Source: an uncultured Christensenella sp. (GTDB lineage: Bacteria; Bacillota; Clostridia; Christensenellales; UBA3700). Taken from it: a stretch of DNA of 21,980 nt. The notes under the pieces are model-generated. The model had not been told where the DNA came from, made no database searches, and saw only the letters and a program-made list of their open reading frames with translations. Location: the NCBI GenBank assembly GCA_910584035.1, contig CAJTZR010000020.1, positions 1-21,980 on the forward strand, given 5' to 3'. The position numbers were made by a program, and so were the translations under genes. How positions within the stretch are numbered: the first letter of the stretch is position 1; each line of letters begins with the position of its first letter. Below are positions 1-6,452 of the stretch, piece after piece.

Positions 1-1
1 T

Positions 2-595
2 GTTGCTAATGTTCCACCTCAAGGTGGAAGAAAACACCCACAACAAGAGACAATACCTATTGATACAACTAATATATTGTTTATTTGTGGCGGTGCGTTT
101 GTTGGTCTTGATAAAATTATTGATAAAAGAAAGGATACTTCTTCTTTAGGTTTTGGCAGTGATATAACTAAAACTGACGAGAATTACAGCGATTTAATTG
201 CAGATTTGCGTCCAGACGATTTAGTTAAATTCGGTTTGATACCAGAATTTGTTGGTAGAGTACCAGTTGTAGTAGGTTTAAATGGCTTAGACGAAGAAGC
301 ATTAAGCAAGATTTTAGTAGAACCTAAAAATGCTATTTTAAAACAATACAAGAAAATGTTTGATTTGGATAATGTTGAGTTAGAGTTCACTGACGATGCA
401 ATAAAAGCAATTGCTAAAAAAGCTATCGCATTAAAAACTGGAGCAAGAGGTTTAAAGTCTATTGTGGAAAAAACTTTGCTTGACTTAATGTATTCAATAC
501 CATCAGATAAAACAATACAAAAGGTTATTATTGATAGTGATTGCATTGAAAATAATGCCGTTCCAACAATAATTAAAGCGGAAAATATAGCGTAA
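2..595 (+). CDS. clpX: ATP-dependent Clp protease ATP-binding subunit ClpX (3' part)
   Basis: AAA+ unfoldase that recognises, unfolds and feeds substrates into ClpP in the cytoplasm. The window starts inside the gene, and 197 residues remain. Visible in order: the RKH pore loop (GGRKH, fragment residues 8-12), the conserved stretch ILFICGGAFVGL, the arginine-finger segment PEFVGR (about 81-86) and sensor 2, GARGLKSI (about 147-154), then the small C-terminal domain. The Walker motifs, pore-1 loop and N-terminal zinc-binding domain lie before the window. The reading frame is open from base 2, so an internal start near 77 would be an artefact. Ends with TAA. The next gene, rdgB, converges on it. 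The family assignment is secure from the motif order. Confidence 0.96.
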   Translation, partial: VANVPPQGGRKHPQQETIPIDTTNILFICGGAFVGLDKIIDKRKDTSSLGFGSDITKTDENYSDLIADLRPDDLVKFGLIPEFVGRVPVVVGLNGLDEEALSKILVEPKNAILKQYKKMFDLDNVELEFTDDAIKAIAKKAIALKTGARGLKSIVEKTLLDLMYSIPSDKTIQKVIIDSDCIENNAVPTIIKAENIA

Positions 596-1212
596 AAGCA
601 AATATTGTGAAAATATGAAAAAATGTGTGTCATAACTTTAACAATTTTAAATATATTAAATTTTGTTTAAGGTTATAAACAAAATTAGAGAAGTTTTAAT
701 AAATGTAATTATTTTGAAATATTTACAATATTAAAAGATTGTTTTATTAGTAGTTGTCTATATGTACAATAACACATTATTGACAACAAGTACAACTTTC
801 TATTTGACTTTATTGCATATATCTAAAACTCGCATTAAGCCTATTTTATAACTTGTTGTAATCTACTAAGCAAATAGTTTAACAAAGTTAAATAACTATG
901 AACTAAAATAAAATCGCACTTAAAGAGTGCGATTTGTTTATTTAGAGAAAATAACCACCAACAATAATGGTGTGGATAAAAACTTTAATTATAGGAATTG
1001 AAAAATATAAACCTCCTTAATATAATAAATGTGGCTACCAACCGCATATATAAAAATATCAAAGAGAATTACTGGTAAAATATATACAAACTTATTAAAT
1101 TTTGTTTATTTAATTGTGTTTAACGATTTTTTTTACATTACACTATAATAATTTATAGTGTTTAACAATTTTTTTACTTTGCATTACTAGTAATTTATTG
1201 TTTTTTACATAC
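596..1212. other. Gene-free convergent spacer clpX / rdgB
   Basis: No convincing gene. It holds an AT hairpin just after clpX (659-668 pairs with 677-686, 10 bp, no U-tract), a group of competing complementary segments at 752-859, a clear bidirectional terminator at 911-935, and a weak 8-bp hairpin at 1141-1160. On the minus strand, AAGGAGG at 1012-1018 looks like an orphan ribosome binding site. It is followed only by a short frame without a normal start codon, which ends just before the terminator. Confidence 0.6.
911..935. terminator. Bidirectional intrinsic terminator between clpX and rdgB
   Basis: Perfect 10-bp stem AAATCGCACT / AGTGCGATTT with a 5-nt loop (TAAAG). On the plus strand it is followed by GTTTATTT. 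On the minus strand the reverse complement runs into ATTTTATTTTAG. The T-rich sides on both strands and the position between convergent genes fit a shared terminator. Confidence 0.8.
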
Positions 1213-1806
1213 TTATTTATTGCTAAGTAACTCTTTCATTTTTTGTAGTGCTAAACCACGATGACTTACTTTATTTTTTTCTTCACTTGTTGCTATGCCA
1301 AAACTTTTTTGCAAATCATTGGAAAAGAAAAGTGGGTCATATCCAAAGCCGTTGTTACCTTCAAGTTTTTCCAATATTCTGCCATAAGTAGCACCTTTTG
1401 CAGTGATAATTTCACCATTAGGGTAGCATATTGCTATTACGCTTGTAAAATTAGCACGTCTGTCAGTAACACCATCTAGTTCCTTTAGTAATTTTGCATT
1501 GTTATTTTCCGTATTTGCATTTTTCCCAGCGTATCTTGCGGAATAAACACCTGGTCTGCCGTCTAAGGCATTAACCTCAAGTCCGCTATCATCACTAAGG
1601 GCGGTAATTCCAGTAAGTTCCGCAATGTATTTTGCTTTAATTATTGCATTTTCTTCAAAAGTTGAGCCAGTTTCCTCAATTTCAACATTGATATTTTTAT
1701 CAGATAGTGAATATATATTGGTGAAAAAATTGCCTAAAATTTCTTTTATTTCTCTAATTTTGTTTTGATTGTTACTTGCAATTATTAAATCATTGATTTT
1801 CGTCAT
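1213..1806 (-). CDS. rdgB: XTP/dITP diphosphatase (non-canonical purine NTP pyrophosphatase, HAM1/RdgB family)
   Basis: House-cleaning enzyme that hydrolyses XTP, dITP and ITP to the monophosphate and pyrophosphate, keeping deaminated purines out of nucleic acids. Family signatures in the 197-residue form: the N-terminal phosphate-binding segment ASNNQNKIREI (10-20), the acidic catalytic DDSGLEV (72-78), GRPGVYSARYAG, GFGYDP (153-158) and the C-terminal SHRGLAL (181-187). I chose the ATG at 1806 because GAGG sits 8-9 nt upstream of it and homologues begin about ten residues before the first beta strand. The frame is open to 1833, but that start would add an atypical MMSLMRKKV. Its start overlaps the end of the upstream membrane-protein gene by 17 nt, so the two are probably co-transcribed and coupled. 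Confidence 0.95.
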   Translation of the reverse strand: MTKINDLIIASNNQNKIREIKEILGNFFTNIYSLSDKNINVEIEETGSTFEENAIIKAKYIAELTGITALSDDSGLEVNALDGRPGVYSARYAGKNANTENNNAKLLKELDGVTDRRANFTSVIAICYPNGEIITAKGATYGRILEKLEGNNGFGYDPLFFSNDLQKSFGIATSEEKNKVSHRGLALQKMKELLSNK

Positions 1807-2278
1807 TACTTTTTTCCTCATTAAAGACATCATAAATAATCATATTGTTTTTTTCTTTTAAGGTTGTAACAATAGTATCTAAATCGCCACTTGATACATT
1901 GATAAATTGCATTGCAACCAATTTATCACCATTTTTAGGATAAGTATTGTAATACATTATTGTTTTGTTTGTATTGTTGTCGTGCCTTATGTTTAAAATG
2001 TCAGAAAATTCTACTTTCTTTTTAATTAAGCATAAAGTTGTAACAAAATTTTTGTCATCAATAGTGTAATAACTGCCAAATTTCATAATTGCAAGATAAG
2101 ATAGTATCAGTACAAGTAATACACAACTTACAATATAAGCGACATATTTTGCTTTAATCTTTATTGCTAAAGACATAAAGGCAATATCACATATTAAACC
2201 AACTGCACAAATTGCTATAACAATATATAGCATCATATCAACTTTTTTATTCAATTTAACTTTAAACTTTTTTTCCAT
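1790..2278 (-). CDS. Two-helix membrane protein with a PH-like C-terminal domain, function unknown
   Basis: 162 residues if translated from the ATG at 2278 (MEKKFKVKLN...). After a basic N-terminus there are two hydrophobic segments of about 20 residues each (around 16-37 and 42-65), suggesting a helical hairpin in the membrane. A polar C-terminal half follows, starting near SYYTIDDKNFVTT. Its beta-rich pattern, with a VEFSDI-like strand, resembles the small bacterial PH-like domains found on two-helix membrane proteins; this is an inference from pattern only. The frame continues upstream to 2365, but that extension is AT-derived and crosses the putative promoter, so I reject it. There is no ribosome binding site in front of 2278; instead TGCTATAAT lies 6 nt upstream. 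It overlaps rdgB by 17 nt. No specific function can be assigned. Confidence 0.72.
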   Translation of the reverse strand: MEKKFKVKLNKKVDMMLYIVIAICAVGLICDIAFMSLAIKIKAKYVAYIVSCVLLVLILSYLAIMKFGSYYTIDDKNFVTTLCLIKKKVEFSDILNIRHDNNTNKTIMYYNTYPKNGDKLVAMQFINVSSGDLDTIVTTLKEKNNMIIYDVFNEEKSNDENQ

Positions 2279-2284
2279 AATAGT

Positions 2285-2293
2285 ATTATAGCA
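2285..2293 (-). promoter_or_regulatory. Extended -10 promoter of the membrane protein / rdgB pair
   Basis: The minus strand reads TGCTATAAT, a perfect extended -10. Six bases (ACTATT) separate it from the ATG at 2278. The expected +1 is therefore the A of the start codon itself. No good -35 is visible, which is normal for an extended -10. This implies a leaderless or nearly leaderless transcript. Confidence 0.55.
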
Positions 2294-2355
2294 GATTTTA
2301 AATAAAAATACTATAGATTTTTGAAAAATTTTTAAATTGCTGAAAAAATATAAAT

Positions 2356-2361
2356 TATAAT
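2356..2361 (+). promoter_or_regulatory. Possible -10 box, divergent from the rdgB unit
   Basis: Perfect TATAAT on the plus strand, with only weak -35 candidates upstream (TTTAAA at 2331, spacing long). It would start RNA near 2368, about 13 nt before an AAGGTGAG ribosome binding site at 2381-2388. The co-occurrence with that site is the main support. Confidence 0.35.
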
Positions 2362-2392
2362 ACATTTTAAATAAAATAAGAAGGTGAGATTA

Positions 2393-2479
2393 TTGGTAAA
2401 ATTACTACTGACCAAACTAAAAAATAAAATATTGAAAAAATTGAAGGTAACACTATTATTTAATCAGCTAATAAAATAA
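2393..2479 (+). CDS. Possible short cationic peptide ORF (28 aa)
   Basis: TTG start preceded by AAGGTGAG (2381-2388, 4 nt away) and a TATAAT box further upstream. The frame encodes a Lys/Leu-rich peptide (MVKLLLTKLKNKILKKLKVT...) ending at TAA. Such composition is easily produced by chance in AT-rich DNA. A competing frame starting at ATT 2392 reads GKITTDQTKK then stop, NIEKIEGNTII then stop, SANKIK; its composition is more like normal protein and may be a decayed gene. I cannot assign a function. The ribosome binding site is the best evidence that something is translated here. Confidence 0.25.
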   Translation: MVKLLLTKLKNKILKKLKVTLLFNQLIK

Positions 2480-2612
2480 AAATACAAATTTTGCTCACAC
2501 AATAAACAATGTAATTATTAAATTTAAAAAACTATTCAAAACAGAATAATTTCTAAAATTAAGTTTTTTTGGTATTTTTTTTGTAAATACTAGGTAATTT
2601 TTACAAATACTC

Positions 2613-2641
2613 TTGCAAAAATTAAAAAAATATTGTATTAT
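2613..2641 (+). promoter_or_regulatory. Promoter of the hydratase-paaK-iorAB operon
   Basis: TTGCAA (2613-2618), a 17-nt spacer, then TATTAT (2636-2641). Both boxes are close to the housekeeping consensus at ideal spacing. Transcription would begin near 2648, giving a leader of about 165 nt before the hydratase start. Confidence 0.55.
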
Positions 2642-2811
2642 AAAAGAAGTATTATAATTATAATAAAATATTATGCGTTATTTTAATAATTATATATATG
2701 TTTTTTAGTTAAAAGCTCAAAACAAAATAAAATTTTTATTTAATTGCAATTTTGCAAAGTTTAAAAATTAAAAAAGTAAATTATTAGTTATCAAATATAA
2801 AGGAGTAAATT

Positions 2812-5073
2812 ATGGTAAAATTAACAAGTGGCAAAAAGTATTTATATCAAGGTAAGTTTGTTGATAGTGATTTTTTAGTAGCACAAGGTGTTACTGAAAA
2901 GATGATTGACGAGGCTTATAAGGGTACTATTGCTTATAATATTTTGAAAAATCACAATATAAGTGGGGAAACTTGCAAAGGTGCTGGACTTCAAATTAAG
3001 TTTGATGCAATGGCTTCTCACGATATTACATATGTAGGTATTATTCAAACAGCTAAGGCAAGCGGTTTGGAAAAATTTCCAATTCCATATGTGCTAACTA
3101 ATTGCCATAACTCTTTATGTGCTGTTGGCGGAACTATTAATGAGGACGACCACGTGTTTGGTTTGTCTGCTGCAAAAAAATATGGTGGAATATTTGTGCC
3201 ACCTCACCAAGCAGTAATTCACACCTTTATGCGTGAGAATATGACTGGTTGTGGTAAAATGATTTTGGGTAGTGATTCTCACACTAGATATGGTGCTTTA
3301 GGTACTATCGCTGTTGGTGAGGGTGGACCTGAACTTGTTAAGCAATTATTGTGCAGGACATATGATATTACTTATCCAGATGTAATAGCTATTAATTTGA
3401 TTGGCAAGCCACGTAAAGGTGTAGGACCTCAAGACGTTGCACTTGCTATAATTGGTAGTGTGTTCAAACAAGGTTTTGTTAAAAATAAAATTATGGAATT
3501 TGTGGGCAGTGGTATTGATAATTTGCCTATAGAATATCGTAATGGCATAGATGTTATGACCACAGAAACTACTTGTTTAAGTTCAATTTGGAAAACTGAC
3601 GACATAGTAAAAGAATATTACTATGAACACGGCAGACCTAATGATTTTGCTAAACTTGAGCCAGCAGAGCTTGCTATGTATGATGGCGTAGTTGAGGTAG
3701 ACTTAAGCAAAGTTGAGCCAAAAATTGCTTTACCATTCCACCCAAGCAATGTTTATAACTTAGCTGATGTTATTGCTAATCCTAAGGATATTTTTGCTAA
3801 AGTTGAGGAAGATGGGAACAAGTTACTATCTGCAAATAAAGTGAAATTCAATTTGTTGGATAAGATTACTAAGGACGGAAAAGTACAAGTACAACAAGGT
3901 ATTATTGCAGGTTGTGCTGGTGGTACATATGATAACATTGTTGAGGCAAGTAACATTATTGATGGTAAATATATTGGTAAAAATGAGTTCACAATGAGTG
4001 TATATCCATCAAGCCAACCAATTTACTATGATTTAATGAATAAGGGTGCAATTAGCAAACTTGTTAAAGCGGGAGTAAATATCAAAACTGCTTTCTGTGG
4101 TCCTTGCTTTGGTGCTGGTGATGTTCCTGCAAATAATGCTTTGAGTATTAGACATACTACAAGAAACTTTGAGAGCAGAGAGGGTAGTAAACCTGCAAAT
4201 GGTCAAATTTCTTCAGTAGCGTTAATGGATGCAAGAAGTATTGCTGCAACTGCTATGAATGGTGGTATTTTGACTAGTGCGTTAGACTTAGATTATGATA
4301 ATACTATTCCAAAATTCTGTTATGATGCAAGCATTTATCAAAATAGATGCTATAATGGTGTGGCTCAACCAAATAATCAAGATTTGGTATATGGTCCAAA
4401 TATTAAAGATTGGCCAGAGGTAATACATTTAACAGATAATATTTTGTTAAAAATGACTGCAGTTATAAATGACCCAGTTACTACTACAGACGAGCTAATT
4501 CCATCTGGTGAAACTTCTAGCTATAGGTCAAATCCGCTAAAACTTGCAGAGTTTGCTTTGTCAAGAAAAGTTCCAGAATATGTTCCTAGAGCAAAAGAGG
4601 TTTATGCTGACGAAATTGCAAGACGTAAAGAAAATAAGTTGCCATTAGAGTATGAAAAAGCTTTGAAAGCAGCTAAAATAAAAGTGGATGGTAGTGTATC
4701 AATTGCAAGTATTATCTATGCTACAAAACCAGGTGACGGCAGTGCGAGAGAGCAAGCTGCAAGTTGTCAAAGAGTATTAGGCGGTGCAGGTAATATCGCA
4801 AGAGAATATGCAACTAAGAGATATCGTTCAAACTTGATAAACTGGGGTATGATACCATTTATAAGTGATAACGACAATTTTGAGATAAATGATATTATTT
4901 ACATTAAAGATGTTAAAAAAGGTATTGAAAGCGGTGCAAAAGAGTTTAAGGCTGTTGTAATTAATGGAGACAAAGTACGTGAAACTATTTTGAAAGTTGA
5001 TAGCTTGACTGACACTGAAAAGGATATTATTGTATCTGGTTGTTTAATGAATTATTATAAAGATAGAAAATAA
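2812..5073 (+). CDS. Aconitase-superfamily hydratase (YbhJ-like)
   Basis: 753 residues, the same length as I recall for the E. coli YbhJ-type hydratases, with the full aconitase fold including a fused C-terminal swivel domain. Visible motifs: GSDSH (153-157), the three [4Fe-4S] ligands Cys368 (AGCAGG) and Cys429/Cys432 (FCGPCFGAGD), substrate arginines in RNFESREG (451-458), and the swivel loop GDGSARE (641-647). In aconitase proper this loop is GxGSSRE: the first serine (the catalytic one) is kept here, the second is Ala. First Fe-S motif is AGCAGG instead of GSCTNS. Expected chemistry is a dehydratase/hydratase or isomerase step on a citrate- or malate-like acid, but the substrate is unknown. 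Start fixed by AAGGAG (2800-2805). It lies 13-16 nt before an aryl-CoA ligase gene and heads the operon, so it is unlikely to be simply the TCA-cycle enzyme. Confidence 0.88.
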   Translation: MVKLTSGKKYLYQGKFVDSDFLVAQGVTEKMIDEAYKGTIAYNILKNHNISGETCKGAGLQIKFDAMASHDITYVGIIQTAKASGLEKFPIPYVLTNCHNSLCAVGGTINEDDHVFGLSAAKKYGGIFVPPHQAVIHTFMRENMTGCGKMILGSDSHTRYGALGTIAVGEGGPELVKQLLCRTYDITYPDVIAINLIGKPRKGVGPQDVALAIIGSVFKQGFVKNKIMEFVGSGIDNLPIEYRNGIDVMTTETTCLSSIWKTDDIVKEYYYEHGRPNDFAKLEPAELAMYDGVVEVDLSKVEPKIALPFHPSNVYNLADVIANPKDIFAKVEEDGNKLLSANKVKFNLLDKITKDGKVQVQQGIIAGCAGGTYDNIVEASNIIDGKYIGKNEFTMSVYPSSQPIYYDLMNKGAISKLVKAGVNIKTAFCGPCFGAGDVPANNALSIRHTTRNFESREGSKPANGQISSVALMDARSIAATAMNGGILTSALDLDYDNTIPKFCYDASIYQNRCYNGVAQPNNQDLVYGPNIKDWPEVIHLTDNILLKMTAVINDPVTTTDELIPSGETSSYRSNPLKLAEFALSRKVPEYVPRAKEVYADEIARRKENKLPLEYEKALKAAKIKVDGSVSIASIIYATKPGDGSAREQAASCQRVLGGAGNIAREYATKRYRSNLINWGMIPFISDNDNFEINDIIYIKDVKKGIESGAKEFKAVVINGDKVRETILKVDSLTDTEKDIIVSGCLMNYYKDRK

Positions 5074-5089
5074 AGAGGGAAAATTAGTG

Positions 5090-6388
5090 ATGTTTTTTGA
5101 TAAAAAGATTGAGCAAATGGATAGGGCAGAAATGCGTGCTTTGCAACTAGAAAGACTTAAGAAGATTGTAAAGTATGCGTATGAGAGAGTTCCTTTTTAC
5201 ACTAAAAAGTTTGACGAAATCGGACTTAAACCAGAGGATATTCAAACTTTAGAGGATATTAAAAAAATTCCTTACACAACAAAAACAGATTTGAGAGATA
5301 ATTATCCGTATGGTTTGCTTGCCGTTCCTATGGATGACATTGTTAGAGTACACGCCTCAAGCGGTACATCTGGCAAACCTACTGTTGTGGCTTATACAAA
5401 AAATGATTTGGATATGTGGTCAGATTGTATGGCAAGGCTAATTGTGGCAGCTGGCGGTAGAAAATCTGATATTGTTCAAATATCTTTTGGTTATGGCTTG
5501 TTTACTGGTGCATTAGGCTTACACCAAGGTTGGGAAAAAATTGGTGCTACAGTTATTCCAGCATCTTCTGGAAATACAGAAAGACAAGTTATGCTTATGA
5601 AAGATTTAGGTGCAACTGCTTTGGTTGCTACACCATCATACGGATTGTACATAAGTGAAGTTGTAGAAAAAATGGGAATAAAGAAAGAAGATTTAAAACT
5701 TCGTATAGGTTTATTCGGTAGTGAAGCATCAAGTCCAGAAATGCACAAGGAATTACAAGACAAATTAGGTTTGTTCCCAACAGACAACTATGGTTTAAGT
5801 GAAATTATTGGTCCAGGTGTTGCAGGTGAGTGTGAATATAAATGTGGTATGCACATTAATGAAGACCACTTTTATCCAGAAATTATTGACAAGGAAACAC
5901 TTGAGCCGATTGGTGATGGTGAGTGGGGTGAGCTTGTAATTACTACTCTTACTAAAGAGGGCTTGCCAATGCTAAGATACCGCACAAAGGATATAACAAG
6001 ACTTATCACTGAAAAGTGTGCGTGTGGCAGAACTACTACAAGAATGGATAAAATTCAAGGTAGGTCTGACGATATGCTTATTATCCGTGGCGTAAATGTA
6101 TTCCCATCACAAATTGAAGGCGTGCTAATGAGTATGCCAGAGATTGGTGGTAACTATGAGATTATAGTTGAAAGAATTGGGCATATGGATAAGCTTACTA
6201 TCAATGTCGAGGTTAAAGATATTGACTTGCTTGACAATTATTCAAAACTTGAAGATTTAGTTAAAAAAGTAAAACAAAAATTAAAAGTTGTATTGCAGAT
6301 AGATGCAATTGTTAGACTTGTTGAGCCACAATCTTTAAAGAGATTTGAAGGTAAAGCAAAAAGAGTTACCGACCTTAGAAAACTTTAA
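5090..6388 (+). CDS. paaK: Phenylacetate-CoA ligase family protein (AMP-forming aryl-CoA ligase 1)
   Basis: Forms (or cleaves) arylacetyl-CoA through an arylacetyl-AMP intermediate, in the cytoplasm. PaaK-family hallmarks (numbered from GTG 5087): N-terminal helix pair ending in RVPFYTKKFDEIG, P-loop SSGTSGKPT (91-99), the adenylate-binding YGLSE (235-239), LPMLRYRTKD, the CxCGR element (CACGRT), and the hinge/C-terminal IIRGVNVFPSQIE. Length of about 432 is typical. GAGG at 5075-5078 supports either ATG 5090 or the adjacent GTG 5087; I prefer ATG. Immediately follows the hydratase gene, and iorA begins 64 nt after it. Next to iorAB, its likely partner is the arylacetyl-CoA made from indolepyruvate, phenylpyruvate or hydroxyphenylpyruvate. 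A related copy lies downstream of iorB. Confidence 0.93.
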   Translation: MFFDKKIEQMDRAEMRALQLERLKKIVKYAYERVPFYTKKFDEIGLKPEDIQTLEDIKKIPYTTKTDLRDNYPYGLLAVPMDDIVRVHASSGTSGKPTVVAYTKNDLDMWSDCMARLIVAAGGRKSDIVQISFGYGLFTGALGLHQGWEKIGATVIPASSGNTERQVMLMKDLGATALVATPSYGLYISEVVEKMGIKKEDLKLRIGLFGSEASSPEMHKELQDKLGLFPTDNYGLSEIIGPGVAGECEYKCGMHINEDHFYPEIIDKETLEPIGDGEWGELVITTLTKEGLPMLRYRTKDITRLITEKCACGRTTTRMDKIQGRSDDMLIIRGVNVFPSQIEGVLMSMPEIGGNYEIIVERIGHMDKLTINVEVKDIDLLDNYSKLEDLVKKVKQKLKVVLQIDAIVRLVEPQSLKRFEGKAKRVTDLRKL

Positions 6389-6452
6389 TATTAAATTATA
6401 AGTTTATAAAAGCTTACGAAAATCGGGACTAAAATAGGATAAAGAGGTATTT

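Larger units (their letters stand above)
2366..2811. other. Spacer upstream of the hydratase operon
   Basis: About 450 bp between the divergent rdgB unit and the hydratase gene. It holds a possible short ORF (2393-2479) and a consensus-like promoter (2613-2641), followed by a leader of about 165 nt that is AT-rich. The leader contains the direct repeat TTGCAATTTTGCAA (about 2742-2755), a possible operator. I recognise no known riboswitch. Confidence 0.5.

Noticed and set aside
184..633. 149-codon minus-strand open frame across clpX
   Set aside because: Antisense shadow of clpX with no independent coding evidence.
1807..1833. Longer rdgB start
   Set aside because: The residues MMSLMRKKV are not family-like and the ribosome binding site fits the ATG at 1806.
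2279..2365. 29-residue N-terminal extension of the minus-strand membrane protein
   Set aside because: It would cover the -10 box and encodes an AT-derived Phe/Tyr/Lys/Asn-rich stretch with no ribosome binding site.
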